Shown: positions 1-5,193 of the stretch, one piece after another
Position numbering within the stretch: position 1 is the first letter of the stretch
Layout of the letters: every line of letters starts with the position of its first letter
NCBI GenBank assembly: GCA_964648045.1
Contig: CAZYNU010000034.1
Span: forward strand, 1 to 11,813
DNA from: JAGOUB01 sp964648045
Lineage (GTDB): Bacteria > Patescibacteriota > Gracilibacteria > Peribacterales > Peribacteraceae
Reading direction: 5' to 3'
DNA: 11,813 bases
Notes under the pieces: generated by a model
The model's database searches: none
What the model was told of the DNA's origin: nothing
The model's input: the letters and a program-made list of their open reading frames with translations, nothing else
Translations under genes and position numbers: made by a program

Positions 1-299
1 CGTACGCCGCCGTCGAGCGAGATGATGTCGCCCTCTTCCAAAATGCGGTCGCCGGGGATGGCGTGCACACACTGGTCATTCACCGACAGGCAGAACGTTG
101 CCGGATAGCCGTGGTATCCCTGAAACGCGGGCTCGGCGCCGTGATCGCGAATGAACGTTTCTGCCAAACGGTCGAGTTCGGCGGTGCTGATGCCGGGCCG
201 AACCTCTCCCTTAAGCATCTCGATGCAGGCACGCAGAATTCGCCCTCCATGACGGAGGGCGCCGATCTCGGCGGCGGAGAATTGTTGGAAACGATTCAC
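1..299 (-). CDS. map: Methionine aminopeptidase type I, N-terminal part (cut by window edge)
   Basis: Removes the initiator methionine from nascent proteins; cytosolic metalloprotease of the pita-bread fold. Only the first ~99 residues are in the window. They start VNRFQQFSAAEIGALRHGG and include the family pattern around residues 65-99: GYHGYPATFCLSVNDQCVHA, then IPGDR and GDIISLDGGV, where the D of LDGG is expected to be the first metal ligand. The remaining ligands lie outside the window. The start is GTG at 299, overlapping the adk stop as GTGA, so translation is probably coupled to adk. The order adk-map is the normal end of the spc operon. No Shine-Dalgarno sequence is visible. Recognition is by motif and context; I am confident of the family. 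Confidence 0.93.
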   Translation of the reverse strand, partial: MNRFQQFSAAEIGALRHGGRILRACIEMLKGEVRPGISTAELDRLAETFIRDHGAEPAFQGYHGYPATFCLSVNDQCVHAIPGDRILEEGDIISLDGGV

Positions 300-874
300 G
301 AGACCAGTGTAGCGTCGGTGACTGCCGCGGCTAGTCGTTCGAAGACTTCGTCGGTTGTCCCTAGTCCGTTCACGACCGTCAGGTTGCTGCGGGCGCGGTA
401 GTCGTCGACCACACGCATCGTCTTCTCCATGAAAATCCCAATCCGGCGTTCGATGTATTCGATGTGCATGTCGTCCAGGCGGCCTTCGGACTGGGCGCGC
501 TTTTGCAGACGCTCAATAGCCGTCTCTTTGGCGAGCGACAGCTGTACGCATTGAAACTCGCGGCCGCACTCGCGCATGATGCGGTCGAATTCTTTCATTT
601 GGTCTAAATCACGCGGAATGCCATCGAACAAAATCTTCTGGTGCGCCGGTGTGGCATGCACGATCGACTCTACGACGTTGATGATGATGTGAAACGGGAC
701 AAGGTTGCCCTTGTCGATGTAGCTGGCCACCTCTTGGCCGAGCGGAGTATTGCCGGCGGCCATGTCGCGCAAGGCGCTGCCGGCCTCGAAGATTTTGTAG
801 TCAAATTCCGCCGCAAGCCGCTTGGCTTGCGTGCCTTTTCCTGAGCCTTGGATTCCGAATAGAACGAGGTCCAT
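296..874 (-). CDS. adk: Adenylate kinase, short-LID form
   Basis: Interconverts ATP + AMP and 2 ADP in the cytosol. From MDLVLF the protein is 192 residues. The P-loop is GIQGSGKGTQ (residues ~7-16), instead of the usual GxPGAGKGTQ. The AMP-binding DGFPR motif appears as DGIPRDLDQ (~residue 83). After AIERLQKR the long bacterial LID insert is absent: only a few residues (AQSEG) separate it from RLDD, and the conserved arginine-containing segment YIERR follows. The reading frame stays open far upstream into palindromic non-coding DNA, but homology begins at MDLVLF. ATG at 886 (MPAPMDLV) is the main alternative start, and no Shine-Dalgarno sequence separates them. The gene is isolated from secY by a terminator, so it should have its own promoter; a weak candidate (TTGTAC, 16 bases, CATCCT, minus strand) lies just upstream. 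Its stop overlaps the map start. Confidence 0.93.
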   Translation of the reverse strand: MDLVLFGIQGSGKGTQAKRLAAEFDYKIFEAGSALRDMAAGNTPLGQEVASYIDKGNLVPFHIIINVVESIVHATPAHQKILFDGIPRDLDQMKEFDRIMRECGREFQCVQLSLAKETAIERLQKRAQSEGRLDDMHIEYIERRIGIFMEKTMRVVDDYRARSNLTVVNGLGTTDEVFERLAAAVTDATLVS

Positions 875-929
875 TGGGGCCGGCATAGGATGCCAGGCGG
901 GGGATTTTGTACAAGGCAAAGTGGGAGGC

Positions 930-950
930 ACTTTTTGCAGTTGGTAAAAG
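930..950. repeat. Degenerate copy of the CTTTTG-type palindromic repeat
   Basis: ACTTTTTGC-AGTTGGTAAAAG aligns with ACTTTTGGCGCGTTGCCAAAAG of the copy at 10250-10278, with 17 matches over 22 aligned columns by eye. The CTTTT/AAAAG arms are intact but the inner pairs are lost. It lies 7 bases from the perfect palindrome at 958-992. It could be a decayed member of the same dispersed family. Confidence 0.4.
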
Positions 951-957
951 CGTACGG

Positions 958-992
958 TCTCCACGTTCTTTTGCGCCAAAAGAACGTGGAGA
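958..992. repeat. Perfect 16-bp inverted repeat with a 3-base loop (dispersed palindrome)
   Basis: Arms TCTCCACGTTCTTTTG (958-973) and its exact complement (977-992) flank a CGC loop. The core CTTTTGCGCCAAAAG resembles the palindrome at 10250-10278. It lies between adk and secY, upstream of adk. No T-run follows on either strand, so it does not look like a simple terminator. A dispersed palindromic element of the REP type is the most likely reading; a promoter-proximal regulatory hairpin for adk is possible. Confidence 0.7.
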
Positions 993-1001
993 AAGAAAAC
1001 A

Positions 1002-1153
1002 GCCGCCTCGTTCCGGTGCCTACGCGCAATGGCTCGTCCCGCGGGCGGCGCAAACTCTGCCACGCCTCTCTTAAAGTCGCGCGGCCTCGAACATGCGCCG
1101 CCGTTATCCGCGGGGCCTTCGCCAAGCGCGTGACGGCACCGGAACGAGGCGGC
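1002..1153. repeat. Long imperfect palindrome (~150 bases)
   Basis: A perfect 19-bp inverted repeat (1002-1020 with 1135-1153, GCCGCCTCGTTCCGGTGCC and complement) closes the element. Inside it, pairing continues with 1022-1027/1126-1131 (ACGCGC/GCGCGT), 1031-1033/1121-1123, 1038-1044/1108-1114 (CCCGCGG/CCGCGGG) and 1045-1051/1095-1101 (GCGGCGC/GCGCCGC). This leaves an apical loop of ~43 bases. No credible protein is encoded. It could be a small non-autonomous mobile element, a REPIN-like pair, or a structured RNA. I see no clear target-site duplication at the ends. Confidence 0.65.
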
Positions 1154-1172
1154 AATCCTGCACGCGGATGTA

Positions 1173-1195
1173 GCGCACCCTCCCTGCCCGTGCGC
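1173..1195. repeat. Short GC hairpin
   Basis: GCGCAC (1173-1178) pairs with GTGCGC (1190-1195) across an 11-base loop. It is a further structured piece of the secY-adk spacer and has no assigned function. Confidence 0.35.
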
Positions 1196-1212
1196 CGGGG
1201 CGATGTTCGGGA

Positions 1213-1242
1213 AGAAAAAAGCGGCCGCCGAGGCCGCTTTTC
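1213..1242 (-). terminator. Intrinsic terminator of the rplO-secY transcript
   Basis: On the minus strand, AAAAGCGGCC, a 5-base loop and GGCCGCTTTTTTC form a 6-bp all-GC stem extended by A-T pairs and followed by a T-run. It lies 20-50 bases beyond the secY stop. It separates secY from adk, which in most bacteria are cotranscribed. Confidence 0.85.
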
Positions 1243-1263
1243 TTGAAGGTGAGCAGGTGGGAC

Positions 1264-2553
1264 TTAAATCAGTTTGTCGTAGTCGTGGGCCAGCATCTGG
1301 GCGTTCACTTGGCGGATGAGATCCATGACCACGCCAACGATGATGATCAATCCGGAGCCGGAGATGAGCAAGTCGGCCGTGGTGAGCGTGGTGTAGGTCG
1401 TGAAGAGCAGCGGGACGATGGCGATGATGCCCAGGAAGATGCCGCCCCAAACGTTCAGGAGCATCGAGGTGCGCTGCAGCACGGCCGCGGTGGCGGCACC
1501 GGGGCGAACGCCGGGAACGAAGCCGCCGCGCTTTTGGATCTGCTCGGCAACGTCCGTCGGGCGGAAGGTGACCGACACGTAGAAGAACGTGAAGAGCACC
1601 GTCAGCAGGAAGTAGAAGATGAGATACCAGATGCTGGGCGCCTGCGGGTTTAGGTAGGTCGTGATGAACGAAGTGACACCCTGAAAGCGGTCCGACGTTT
1701 GCATGAATTGTGCCAGGATCATCGGGAACGTCAGCAGCGAGATTGAGAAGATGATCGGGATCATGCCGGCCTGGTTCAGGCGAATCGGCAGACCGCCCTG
1801 CACGCCGCGACCGGCACCCTGATTAGCGTAGGTGATGGGGATGAGGCGGTGGGCGTCGGTGAAGAGGACGATGAAGACGAGCATCGCCAACGACACCAGT
1901 AAGAAGATGTAGAAGATGCTGAGCGTTTCGGGGTCGCCGAGGAACAAGGCGGCAATACGGCCGGGGACGTCGGTAATGATGCCTATGAAGATAATAAGCG
2001 AACTGCCGTTGCCGATACCTTTCTCGTTGATGAGTTCACCCAGCCACATTAGGAAGATGGAGCCTGCCGAGACAAACAGCATGGGCAGGAGCACGGCCGG
2101 GAAACTGAGTCCGTCCGGACCAAGCAGGCTGACGCCAGACTGACCAAGAAGGAGCAGGAAGCCGTAGCTCTGGATAAGGGCGAGGGGAGGCGTGAGCCAG
2201 CGTGTGTAGCGGTTCAGTTGCTGCTGGCCCGACTGGCCTTCCTTCTGCATGGCCTCCAATTTGGGGAAGATGACGGCGCAGAGCTGAATGATGATGGAGG
2301 CATTGATGTAGGGCGCAAGACCCAGCATCAAGATTGAGAAGTTGTCGATGGAGCCACCGGTTAGAGCTGAAAAGACGCCCAAGGCGCCACCAGCGGCACC
2401 GCGGGAGTCGAGGAAGAACTTCAGCTGCTCCGGATCGACGCCCGGCACCGTGATGTGGGCAAGGAGGCGGTAGAGGGCAAGGAGGCTGACGGTGAAGACG
2501 ATGCGCTTGCGCAGATCTTCCGAGCGCCAGAGCTGGCGAAGGTAGGTGAGCAT
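1264..2553 (-). CDS. secY: Protein translocase subunit SecY
   Basis: Central channel of the SecYEG translocon in the cytoplasmic membrane; passes unfolded preproteins outward and membrane helices sideways. The protein is 429 residues, normal for the family, with ten hydrophobic segments expected. Both family signatures are visible: GLAPYINASIIIQL in the TM2 region (~residues 79-92), preceded by a plug-like segment (VFSALTGGSIDNFS), and GELINEKGIGNGSSLIIFIG in the TM4/cytoplasmic-loop region. The cytoplasmic loop around RGVQGGLPIRLNQAGMIPIIF and the FRPTDVAEQIQKRGGFVPG loop are typical. The start chosen is ATG at 2553, giving MLTYLRQLWRSEDLRKRI, which matches the usual SecY N-terminus. A longer in-frame start inside rplO would only add low-complexity residues. 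It follows the rplO stop by a single base and has no Shine-Dalgarno sequence, so reinitiation after rplO is likely. Confidence 0.97.
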   Translation of the reverse strand: MLTYLRQLWRSEDLRKRIVFTVSLLALYRLLAHITVPGVDPEQLKFFLDSRGAAGGALGVFSALTGGSIDNFSILMLGLAPYINASIIIQLCAVIFPKLEAMQKEGQSGQQQLNRYTRWLTPPLALIQSYGFLLLLGQSGVSLLGPDGLSFPAVLLPMLFVSAGSIFLMWLGELINEKGIGNGSSLIIFIGIITDVPGRIAALFLGDPETLSIFYIFLLVSLAMLVFIVLFTDAHRLIPITYANQGAGRGVQGGLPIRLNQAGMIPIIFSISLLTFPMILAQFMQTSDRFQGVTSFITTYLNPQAPSIWYLIFYFLLTVLFTFFYVSVTFRPTDVAEQIQKRGGFVPGVRPGAATAAVLQRTSMLLNVWGGIFLGIIAIVPLLFTTYTTLTTADLLISGSGLIIIVGVVMDLIRQVNAQMLAHDYDKLI

Positions 2554-2554
2554 C

Positions 2555-2998
2555 TCAGGCGGGGACGACGGTGACGGAGCCGCCAGCGGCCTCAACGGCC
2601 TTCTTGGCGGACTTAGAGGAGGCTTGAATGGAAAGCTTGAAGGCCTTCTTCAACTCACCTTGTCCCAGAAGTTTCACGGGGAGATTCTTGGTGAGAAGCT
2701 TGGCGGCCTTGAGGGCGGCACGGTCATAGGAACCGGCCGGGAGCATGGCCTCGAGCGTGCCGATGTTCAGCACTTCGTACTTCACCTGGCGCGGAGGCGT
2801 GAAGCCGCCGAGCTTGGGCTGGCGGCGGAGAAGCGGGGTTTGACCACCTTCAAAGCCGAACTTGCGGCCCTTACCGGTGCGGGACTGCTGTCCCTTGGTG
2901 CCGCGACCGGCGGTCGTGCCCTGGCCAGCGCTGGCGCCGCGGGCGACGCGCTTCTTCTTTTGGCGAGAGCCGTGGGCGGGGCGGAGCGTATGGAGCAT
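2555..2998 (-). CDS. rplO: 50S ribosomal protein L15 (uL15)
   Basis: Binds 23S rRNA late in large-subunit assembly. It is 147 residues. The N-terminal basic, glycine-rich arm is clear: MLHTLRPAHGSRQKKKRVAR, then GQGTTAGRGTKGQQSR, KFGFEGGQTPLLRR and PKLGGF. The C-terminal globular part ends with VKLLGQGELKKAFKLSIQAS and AAGGSVTVV. The start at 2998 matches the family N-terminus. ATG at 3076 is in frame and preceded by GGGAGAAG, but it would add 26 atypical residues and lies upstream of the predicted transcription start. Unusually, rplO is the first gene of its transcript: rpsE and rpmD, normally just upstream, are replaced by a divergent gene. secY follows after one base. Confidence 0.96.
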   Translation of the reverse strand: MLHTLRPAHGSRQKKKRVARGASAGQGTTAGRGTKGQQSRTGKGRKFGFEGGQTPLLRRQPKLGGFTPPRQVKYEVLNIGTLEAMLPAGSYDRAALKAAKLLTKNLPVKLLGQGELKKAFKLSIQASSKSAKKAVEAAGGSVTVVPA

Positions 2999-3066
2999 AA
3001 GGAAGAGGGTGGAGGTCGGATTCTGCCAGAGGCGGCGGTGGAATCCAAACCCCCAAAGGCCGATGT

Positions 3067-3094
3067 ACCTTAGCATTTTCTTCTCCCAACGCAA
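3067..3094 (-). promoter_or_regulatory. Possible promoter of rplO-secY
   Basis: On the minus strand, TTGCGT (3094-3089), a 16-base spacer and TAAGGT (3072-3067), with TGC directly before the -10 (extended -10 form). Predicted transcription would begin near 3060, giving a ~60-base leader before the rplO ATG. Both hexamers are imperfect. Confidence 0.3.
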
Positions 3095-3125
3095 CTCCAA
3101 CCTGACATTGGGTGAGTCTTGAATC

Positions 3126-3154
3126 TTGTTCTGAAAGCCTAAAAATGATACGAT
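3126..3154 (+). promoter_or_regulatory. Possible promoter of the 3186 gene
   Basis: TTGTTC (3126-3131), 17 bases, TACGAT (3149-3154). It would give a ~25-base leader made almost only of A and C (CAAACACACCCACACCCAC), hence unstructured and without a Shine-Dalgarno sequence. Divergent from the rplO promoter. Confidence 0.35.
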
Positions 3155-3185
3155 GGGGAGTCACATCAAACACACCCACACCCAC

Positions 3186-3548
3186 ATGACCATCGAGACA
3201 TCGATCGCCCGCGCGATCCAGCGCGATCTAGACATCGTCGAGGCCTTGCCCGAGATCCATGATATTCCCGTGGAGCAGGTGGAGACGTTTGTGGAGGGTT
3301 ACGTGCTGCAGATGCATGAGCGCTTGAGTGCCATTATCAATCAGAAGGGGAAGACGTACTTGCAGTCGCACGACGCGGCAGGTCTGTGCGCCACATGTCT
3401 GGATGGCGGTGTCTCGCTGCCGCCCCGAATGATGCTCAAAATGTGTCAGACGATCATCGAGCTGGCCGAGCTGCAGGCCAAGTTCATCCTCGATACGGAC
3501 GACGGCAAGACCCTCTATTACTTCAAGATGACGGTCGACGTGGCCTAA
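3186..3548 (+). CDS. Protein of unknown function, ~120 residues
   Basis: I do not recognise this family. From MTIETSIARAIQRDLDIVEA the protein is 120 residues, mostly amphipathic helix by eye, with no signal peptide or membrane segment. It contains a CATC motif in SHDAAGLCATCLDGG (around residue 65), a lysine-rich turn (INQKGKTY), and ends LDTDDGKTLYYFKMTVDVA. One more cysteine lies in MLKMCQTI, so metal binding is conceivable but unproven. The frame is open from ATG at 3153, which would add MGSHIKHTHTH. I prefer 3186 because the extra residues are a translation of the CA-repeat leader, but 3153 cannot be excluded. It is divergent from rplO; the next gene is 98 bases downstream with its own promoter. 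Codon use and length support a real gene. Confidence 0.72.
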   Translation: MTIETSIARAIQRDLDIVEALPEIHDIPVEQVETFVEGYVLQMHERLSAIINQKGKTYLQSHDAAGLCATCLDGGVSLPPRMMLKMCQTIIELAELQAKFILDTDDGKTLYYFKMTVDVA

Positions 3549-3610
3549 GAAGTTCTACGCTGCGTCGCATCTGGGTTGTTTTAGACGCCGTTTTTCCGCC
3601 GACTGGCAAG

Positions 3611-3640
3611 TTGCCAAACCCCCGGCTGTGGGCGTACACG
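3611..3640 (+). promoter_or_regulatory. Candidate promoter of the deaminase gene, leaderless type
   Basis: TTGCCA (3611-3616), 18 bases, TACACG (3635-3640), then 6 bases to the ATG at 3647. The -35 also forms one arm of a small palindrome TGGCAA-G-TTGCCA (3604-3616), a possible operator or chance. Confidence 0.35.
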
Positions 3641-3646
3641 TAGAGA

Positions 3647-4663
3647 ATGGAGCCCAACATCAAGTCCCGTCCCACTCTCGCCGAGCTGCACTGTCACCTC
3701 GGCCAATCTGTCGAACCCCACGTGCTCTGGGCCATTGCCCACGAGCAAGGCATCAAGCTGCCGAGTAAGGACTACTGGGAATTCGTCGATCTAGTAACCC
3801 TGAACTACCCCGAAACAACGTGGGAGCACTATCATCAACTCTTCCACCTCACCGAACTGGTGCAGAGTTCGCCGGCGGCCATGGAGCGCGCGGCCTACGA
3901 GGCCATCACCGGTGCCTACCGCGTGAGCAATGTCACGCTGCTGGAGCCCGGCTTTAACCCTTTGAACCGCAATCGTGGCGGCGAACGTGATCTGGATTAC
4001 ATCATCCTGGCGGCCCTGCGCGGCATGGAGCGTGCGCTGCTGGAATTCCCTGATGTACGGGCTGGGCTGCACCTCATGCTCGACCGTCGCTTCTCGTACG
4101 AGAAGAACGCCATCATTGTGAAGAAGGCGATGAAATACCGCAGCCGCGGCATCGTCGGTATCGACATTGTGGGCCCCATGGGCGACGAGCCCTTTCGGTA
4201 TGAGGACTATGTACGCCTGTATGAGGAGGCGATTGCCGCTGGCCTGAAGACGACGGTTCACACCGGTGAGGACGGCACGGCTGAAGAGATGGCGCATGTC
4301 GTCTCGGTGCTCCCGCTGTCGCGCATCAACCACGGCTTCCGCTGCTACGACAATCCGGCACTGATGGAGGAGGTGCGGAAGAAGGACATCACCCTCTGCC
4401 TCTGCCCCACCAGTAACTTGAGTGTGAAGTTCATCCGCGACATGGATCACATGAAGGAGATCGTCCGCTCGCTCTGGGACCACGGCGTGAAGTTCTGCTT
4501 CAACACCGATAACCCCGCGATGCTGCGCACCACGCTGCCGCGCGAGATCGGCCTCATCCGCGACGCCGGCATCCTCTCCGAAGCCGAGATCGCGCAGACC
4601 ATCCGCTGGGCCGAGGAGGCGACGTTCGTACCGACCGAGGCCGGGAAGAACCTCTATCTTTGA
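3647..4663 (+). CDS. Adenosine/AMP deaminase-family zinc hydrolase
   Basis: Member of the amidohydrolase superfamily, adenosine deaminase branch; expected to hydrolyse an exocyclic amine from a purine nucleoside or related compound in the cytosol. At 338 residues it has the usual length. The metal and catalytic motifs appear in order: ELHCHLGQS (~residues 13-21, HxH zinc ligands), GIDIVGPMGDE (~residue 175), HTGEDG (~residue 204; zinc His and catalytic Glu), SRINHGFRC (~residue 225), CPTSN (~residue 252) and FNTDNPAM (~residue 285; Asp zinc ligand). Two substrate-side positions differ from classical enzymes: HLDG is HLGQ, and the second Asp of TDDP is Asn (TDNP). The fold and hydrolase chemistry are thus well supported, but adenosine as the substrate is not. 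The start ATG at 3647 has a leaderless-type -10. It is followed after 14 bases by the DUF5946 gene. Confidence 0.88.
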   Translation: MEPNIKSRPTLAELHCHLGQSVEPHVLWAIAHEQGIKLPSKDYWEFVDLVTLNYPETTWEHYHQLFHLTELVQSSPAAMERAAYEAITGAYRVSNVTLLEPGFNPLNRNRGGERDLDYIILAALRGMERALLEFPDVRAGLHLMLDRRFSYEKNAIIVKKAMKYRSRGIVGIDIVGPMGDEPFRYEDYVRLYEEAIAAGLKTTVHTGEDGTAEEMAHVVSVLPLSRINHGFRCYDNPALMEEVRKKDITLCLCPTSNLSVKFIRDMDHMKEIVRSLWDHGVKFCFNTDNPAMLRTTLPREIGLIRDAGILSEAEIAQTIRWAEEATFVPTEAGKNLYL

Positions 4664-4665
4664 GC

Positions 4666-4671
4666 TATCCT
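4666..4671 (+). promoter_or_regulatory. -10 hexamer for leaderless start of the DUF5946 gene
   Basis: TATCCT lies in the 14 bases between the deaminase stop and the ATG at 4678, ending 6 bases before the ATG. No convincing -35 is seen. It supports 4678 over the in-frame ATG at 4660, which it would follow. Confidence 0.4.
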
Positions 4672-4677
4672 CCTGGT

Positions 4678-5193
4678 ATGGAGACGACGACCTGTCCCGG
4701 TTGTGGCGCGATCTTGCCCAAAGGCGACGGCCAAGTGGAGATGCGGGCGAACGCCTCGCCTGAATGTCTGGCGCTCCTCTATGAGCTCTCGGCCTACACG
4801 CTCAACAAGGGCGATGCGGAGTTCCTCCACCAGCTCGTCGTGGACGCGTACGGCGCCCAGCACCTCACGTCCGAGTCGAAGCCCATCCAGGGCGCTTTCA
4901 CGCTGGCTGGTCTCTGCATTGTCGCCGAGCGAGGCGGCACCGGCCGCCAAGGCCAGCTCGCTCACATCGCACTCGCCAAGCTCACCACGGACTGGCCTCG
5001 CTTCCCGCCGGCGACTCACCCTGGCGCAGTCACGGTTGCGGACGTGATGGCCGAACCTGCGGGTGCCGCGCGCGATGCCCGCCTGCACGATTGGGCAGTC
5101 TCGGTCTGGGAGAGCTACGCGGCCGAGCATGAACGGGTGCGCGCCGTGCTTGGGATGCTCGACAACGCGGGCGGCGTATACTGGCCGGCATGA
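4678..5193 (+). CDS. DUF5946-type protein with CPxCG knuckle
   Basis: 171 residues from METTTCPGCGAILPKGDG. The pattern CPGCG at the start, then ASPECLALLYELSAY, DAEFLHQLVVDAYGAQH (~residues 52-68), LAGLCIVAERGGTG and a tryptophan/proline segment DWPRFPP followed by VTVADVM matches what I recall of DUF5946, a family of unknown function. The single CxxC near the N-terminus and the conserved His/Asp/His of HQLxVDAYxxQH could bind a metal; no reaction is known to me. There is no signal peptide or membrane segment. The start at 4678 is chosen because the family begins at the CPxCG and a TATCCT box precedes it; 4660 (MSYPPG) is the alternative. Its stop overlaps the polX start as ATGA, so the two are probably translated together. 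Confidence 0.82.
   Translation: METTTCPGCGAILPKGDGQVEMRANASPECLALLYELSAYTLNKGDAEFLHQLVVDAYGAQHLTSESKPIQGAFTLAGLCIVAERGGTGRQGQLAHIALAKLTTDWPRFPPATHPGAVTVADVMAEPAGAARDARLHDWAVSVWESYAAEHERVRAVLGMLDNAGGVYWPA
5177..5182 (+). promoter_or_regulatory. -10 hexamer inside the DUF5946 gene, leaderless start of polX
   Basis: TATACT ends 7 bases before the polX ATG. The nearest -35-like element, TTGGGA at 5150-5155, is 21 bases away, too far for a standard promoter. polX may be read both from this site and by coupling through the ATGA overlap. Confidence 0.4.

Noticed and set aside
875..1450. N-terminal extension of Adk by ~190 residues and several other open frames through the secY-adk spacer
   Set aside because: The translation runs through palindromic repeats, the terminator and the secY 3' end; Adk homology starts at MDLVLF.
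2554..2595. Longer SecY start inside rplO (MRPLAAPSPSSPPEM...)
   Set aside because: It adds only Pro/Ser-rich residues; family N-terminus and gene spacing favour 2553.
3791..4483. 230-residue open frame antisense to the deaminase gene
   Set aside because: Antisense shadow of a gene with intact catalytic motifs; no recognisable features.
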